This document shows positions 6,140 through 8,171 of a stretch of DNA of 8,171 nucleotides, in pieces. A model generated the notes under the pieces. That model had not been told where the DNA came from. It made no database searches and was given only the letters and a program-made list of their open reading frames with translations. The stretch's first letter is position 1, and every line of letters starts with the position of its first letter. The DNA is from Pseudomonadota bacterium (GTDB lineage: Bacteria; Pseudomonadota; Alphaproteobacteria; Acetobacterales; Acetobacteraceae): assembly GCA_021798375.1 (NCBI GenBank), contig JAJZHU010000096.1, positions 1 to 8,171 on the forward strand, written 5' to 3'. The position numbers and the translations under genes were made by a program.

Positions 6140-6943
6140 TTACACGCTGACGATATAGCCCTGATAGTCGCGCAGGAAATTATTGGTCGGCGCTTCAAGC
6201 AAAAACGTGCCCGCAAAATCCTCGAACGGTTTAAAAAACGGATACTGCCGGTGCGTTGCCCAATCGGGGCAGGTATAGGCGGGCGGATGATCGATCACGG
6301 CATCGTGCCAGGCATCGAAATCTTCGTACCATAATTCCGACAGCCGGTGCCACATGGGAGGCTTGTCGCTATCGGTTCCAACCGCCTTGTGGCTGGTGAA
6401 ACGCAACAATCCCGGTTGACGCAGCACTTCTTGGGCATGGGTTTCCAAATACCAGCGTTCGCCATCGGCGATCGAAACGCCTTCGGGATATTTAAACGCC
6501 ACGAACCAACGCAAAATACTGGGATATTCATTCAGCGAGCGGTCGCCGCCTTTGAAATCCTCCGTCGCCCGCGCCGGAACCTCGATCCGGCACGCCTGGC
6601 GGATCCCATCCTTGCTGCCATACCACCTGGCGGAATCCGCATGAGTGCTGGCAAGGCCGATATTCCCGGCATATTCCGGGAAAAAAGCCTGGGGAAGGAT
6701 GCCATGTTGCGGGTACCGATCCGCACTCCACAATTCGGTAACGCGCCAGTTGTAATAACCGTAATCGACGATTTCGGCCTGCATTTCCGGCGGCGGCGGA
6801 ACAGCGCGATAGCTGTGATAGCGCGTCAGCCAGGGGCCGATCCGGCTGATCGCTTCGGGCGCATGTATCTGCATCAGCCAGCGTTCCATCACCGGCAACA
6901 CATTCATGCTCTTGATGTTGATAATTAAGACGACTTTATTCAT
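6140..6943 (-). CDS. tandem EthD-like (dimeric alpha/beta barrel) protein
   Basis: A 267-residue protein, probably cytosolic, made of two related ferredoxin-like domains. Repeat 1 has ERWLMQIHAPE (20-30), RYHSYRAV (41-48) and TELWSAD (69-75). Repeat 2 has GERWYLETHAQE (161-172), RFTSHKAV (181-188) and SELWYEDFD (202-210). The ERWxxxxHAxE and R-aromatic-x-S-x-x-AV patterns are plainly shared, each with one conserved His (H27, H169). EthD-like domains occur in catabolic clusters as accessory proteins, cyclases or isomerases, often of unknown reaction. The frame extends upstream to 7120, but the added 59 residues lie inside the MFS gene and lack family character. The ATG at 6943 overlaps the MFS stop by 8 bases (ATGAATAA) and has GGAG 10 bases upstream, so I chose it. 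It is the last gene of its operon, followed by a strong terminator. The fold assignment is from motif pattern; the function is unknown. Confidence 0.78.
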   Translation of the reverse strand: MNKVVLIINIKSMNVLPVMERWLMQIHAPEAISRIGPWLTRYHSYRAVPPPPEMQAEIVDYGYYNWRVTELWSADRYPQHGILPQAFFPEYAGNIGLASTHADSARWYGSKDGIRQACRIEVPARATEDFKGGDRSLNEYPSILRWFVAFKYPEGVSIADGERWYLETHAQEVLRQPGLLRFTSHKAVGTDSDKPPMWHRLSELWYEDFDAWHDAVIDHPPAYTCPDWATHRQYPFFKPFEDFAGTFLLEAPTNNFLRDYQGYIVSV

Positions 6944-8171
6944 TGTGCAAAGACTCCGCAACGACAACAGCGATGGATGAACTTGGGTCGGCCTTGAGGA
7001 CCGGCAGCGATTCAAGGGCGCGGCGACTGGGAAAGCGATATTTCCCAAGCATGAGGACCAGCAGCACCGCAACCGCGAGTGCGCCGGCAAAGACCGGCCC
7101 TGCCACACGATAACTGCCAAAATGGTCGTGAATGGCCCCCATCAACATCAGTCCGATCCCCGCGCCAAGATTTGATGCAGCAAAGATCAGTCCGTAAATG
7201 CCGGCAAATGCGCGCATGCCGAACAAGCGCGACACAAGATATCCGGCCAGCGCGATCTCGGCGCCCTGCCCCAATCCGCAAATCGCGGCGCCGATCAGCA
7301 TCGTTGTGGCAAGCATCGTTGTATGCAGAATCACAAGGCCTACCAGGGCAAAAAGCAAAAACGGAAGAACAATCCTGGGGGATTCGACCCGATCGGCGAT
7401 AAAGCCCGACAGCAATTGTCCGCAAACGCCGCCGGCGAAGATCAGGGAAATCGCGGTGGTGGCATTGGCGGCAGTGAAACCCCGCTCGGTCAGCATGGGA
7501 AACGCATGGACGATCGTGCCGATCAAGGTCATCGAGGCCAACAAAATCAGCGTGAACAGCACCCAGAAGGTCCGCGTCCTCACGGCGTGGCGAACATCCA
7601 TGCCGGGAAGTTCGTTGTGGGCGGCGTGCGCCTGTAGCACCCTTGCCGGTTCGCGTACGCAATAGACGATCAATGGCAATCCGATCAGCAGGATCACGCA
7701 GCCCATCCCGGCGTAGGCGATGCGCCAATCATAGGCTTCGAGCAATCGCCGCACGAATTGCGGCATCAGCGACGAGCCAAGCCCGGCCCCCAACGCCACG
7801 CACAGGCTGAGCACCGTGCCGCGGCTGTGGCCGAACCACAGCGAGATCAGTTTCACATATCCGACCGAGGATTGCACAGCGGCGAGAAAACTTACCAGCA
7901 GAATGGCGGCCACAAGCTCGAACGGCGTCCGCGCCCCCGCGACGGCGAACTGAGATATGCCGAACACCAGCGCGCCGGGAACCAGCACGCGCCGCACGCC
8001 CCACCGGTCGATCGCGCGCCCGATCAGCGGAACAATCACGGCCACCACCGCCGGTGAGATCAGCAGCAATCCAGACACCTGTGTTCTGTCGAGATGAAAG
8101 CTGCGCGACCACGGCATGATGAACAGGCTCGCAATCGACGCGACCATCGCGTTCGGTCCGGTGAAGAACCC
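6936..8171 (-). CDS. MFS transporter, monocarboxylate-porter-like (5' end beyond the window)
   Basis: A major facilitator of the inner membrane, probably importing the organic acid used by this locus. The frame is open through the right edge. Before the Met at 8147 it reads GFFTGPNA, a usual first-helix sequence in this family, so that Met is not the start. I see about 12 hydrophobic helices in two halves of six. Loop 2-3 has GRAIDRWGVRRVLVPG and loop 8-9 has GFIADRVESPR, the two MFS signatures. The long central loop lies between helix 6 (ending IVYCVREPA) and helix 7 (RTFWVLFTLIL). Helix 5 carries SRGTVLSLCVALGAGLG, and helix 11 ASNLGAGIGLMLMGAIHD; these recall oxalate/formate and monocarboxylate porters. 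The stop TAA overlaps the EthD-like start, so the two should be co-translated. The substrate is not readable; an organic acid is inferred from the family and neighbours. Confidence 0.92.
   Translation of the reverse strand, partial: GFFTGPNAMVASIASLFIMPWSRSFHLDRTQVSGLLLISPAVVAVIVPLIGRAIDRWGVRRVLVPGALVFGISQFAVAGARTPFELVAAILLVSFLAAVQSSVGYVKLISLWFGHSRGTVLSLCVALGAGLGSSLMPQFVRRLLEAYDWRIAYAGMGCVILLIGLPLIVYCVREPARVLQAHAAHNELPGMDVRHAVRTRTFWVLFTLILLASMTLIGTIVHAFPMLTERGFTAANATTAISLIFAGGVCGQLLSGFIADRVESPRIVLPFLLFALVGLVILHTTMLATTMLIGAAICGLGQGAEIALAGYLVSRLFGMRAFAGIYGLIFAASNLGAGIGLMLMGAIHDHFGSYRVAGPVFAGALAVAVLLVLMLGKYRFPSRRALESLPVLKADPSSSIAVVVAESLHNE

Noticed and set aside
6944..7120. A 59-codon upstream extension of the EthD-like protein.
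   Set aside because: It lies wholly within the MFS gene in another frame and shows no domain. The ATG at 6943 matches the domain start.

Overview
The window looks like an accessory catabolic locus from a GC-rich proteobacterium. An alphaproteobacterium is the best guess, from the base composition, the dense gene packing and the mix of families; sphingomonad-like or Rhodospirillales-like are both possible. No rRNA, tRNA or other marker fixes the taxon. I see no insertion sequence, integrase, CRISPR array or RNA gene.

There are three transcription blocks. (1) A leftward five-gene operon runs from about 4374 to beyond the left edge: a YibF-like glutathione S-transferase, a CaiB/BaiF (family III) CoA-transferase, a carboxymuconolactone-decarboxylase-family protein, a LigI-like TIM-barrel amidohydrolase (lactone hydrolase type), and a long-form 3-hydroxyacyl-CoA dehydrogenase cut by the window edge. 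The last three genes are joined by two ATGA stop/start overlaps. (2) A rightward two-gene operon (4614-6093) encodes the alpha and beta parts of a class I fumarase/tartrate-dehydratase-type [4Fe-4S] hydro-lyase. (3) A second leftward operon enters from the right edge: an MFS transporter (start outside the window), overlapping by 8 bases a protein made of two EthD-like ferredoxin-fold domains. It ends at a strong hairpin plus T-run between 6092 and 6119.

Blocks 1 and 2 diverge from a 239-base AT-rich intergenic region. It holds two related operator-like sites (arms ACCTAT / ATAGGT, 3-base centre), one on each predicted -10 box, so one regulator could control both directions. No regulator gene lies in the window.

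Taken together, the genes suggest uptake (MFS) and breakdown of an organic acid, probably cyclic or lactone-forming. The steps implied are hydration/dehydration (Fe-S hydro-lyase), lactone opening (amidohydrolase), decarboxylation or ring chemistry (CMD protein, EthD-like protein), CoA activation (CoA-transferase) and beta-oxidation-type oxidation (3-hydroxyacyl-CoA dehydrogenase). The substrate cannot be read from the sequence. The most striking point is the hydro-lyase. It keeps the Fe-S cysteines and the catalytic PTT...R...K positions, but has lost several residues that bind the dicarboxylate in true fumarases, so its substrate is probably not fumarate or tartrate.
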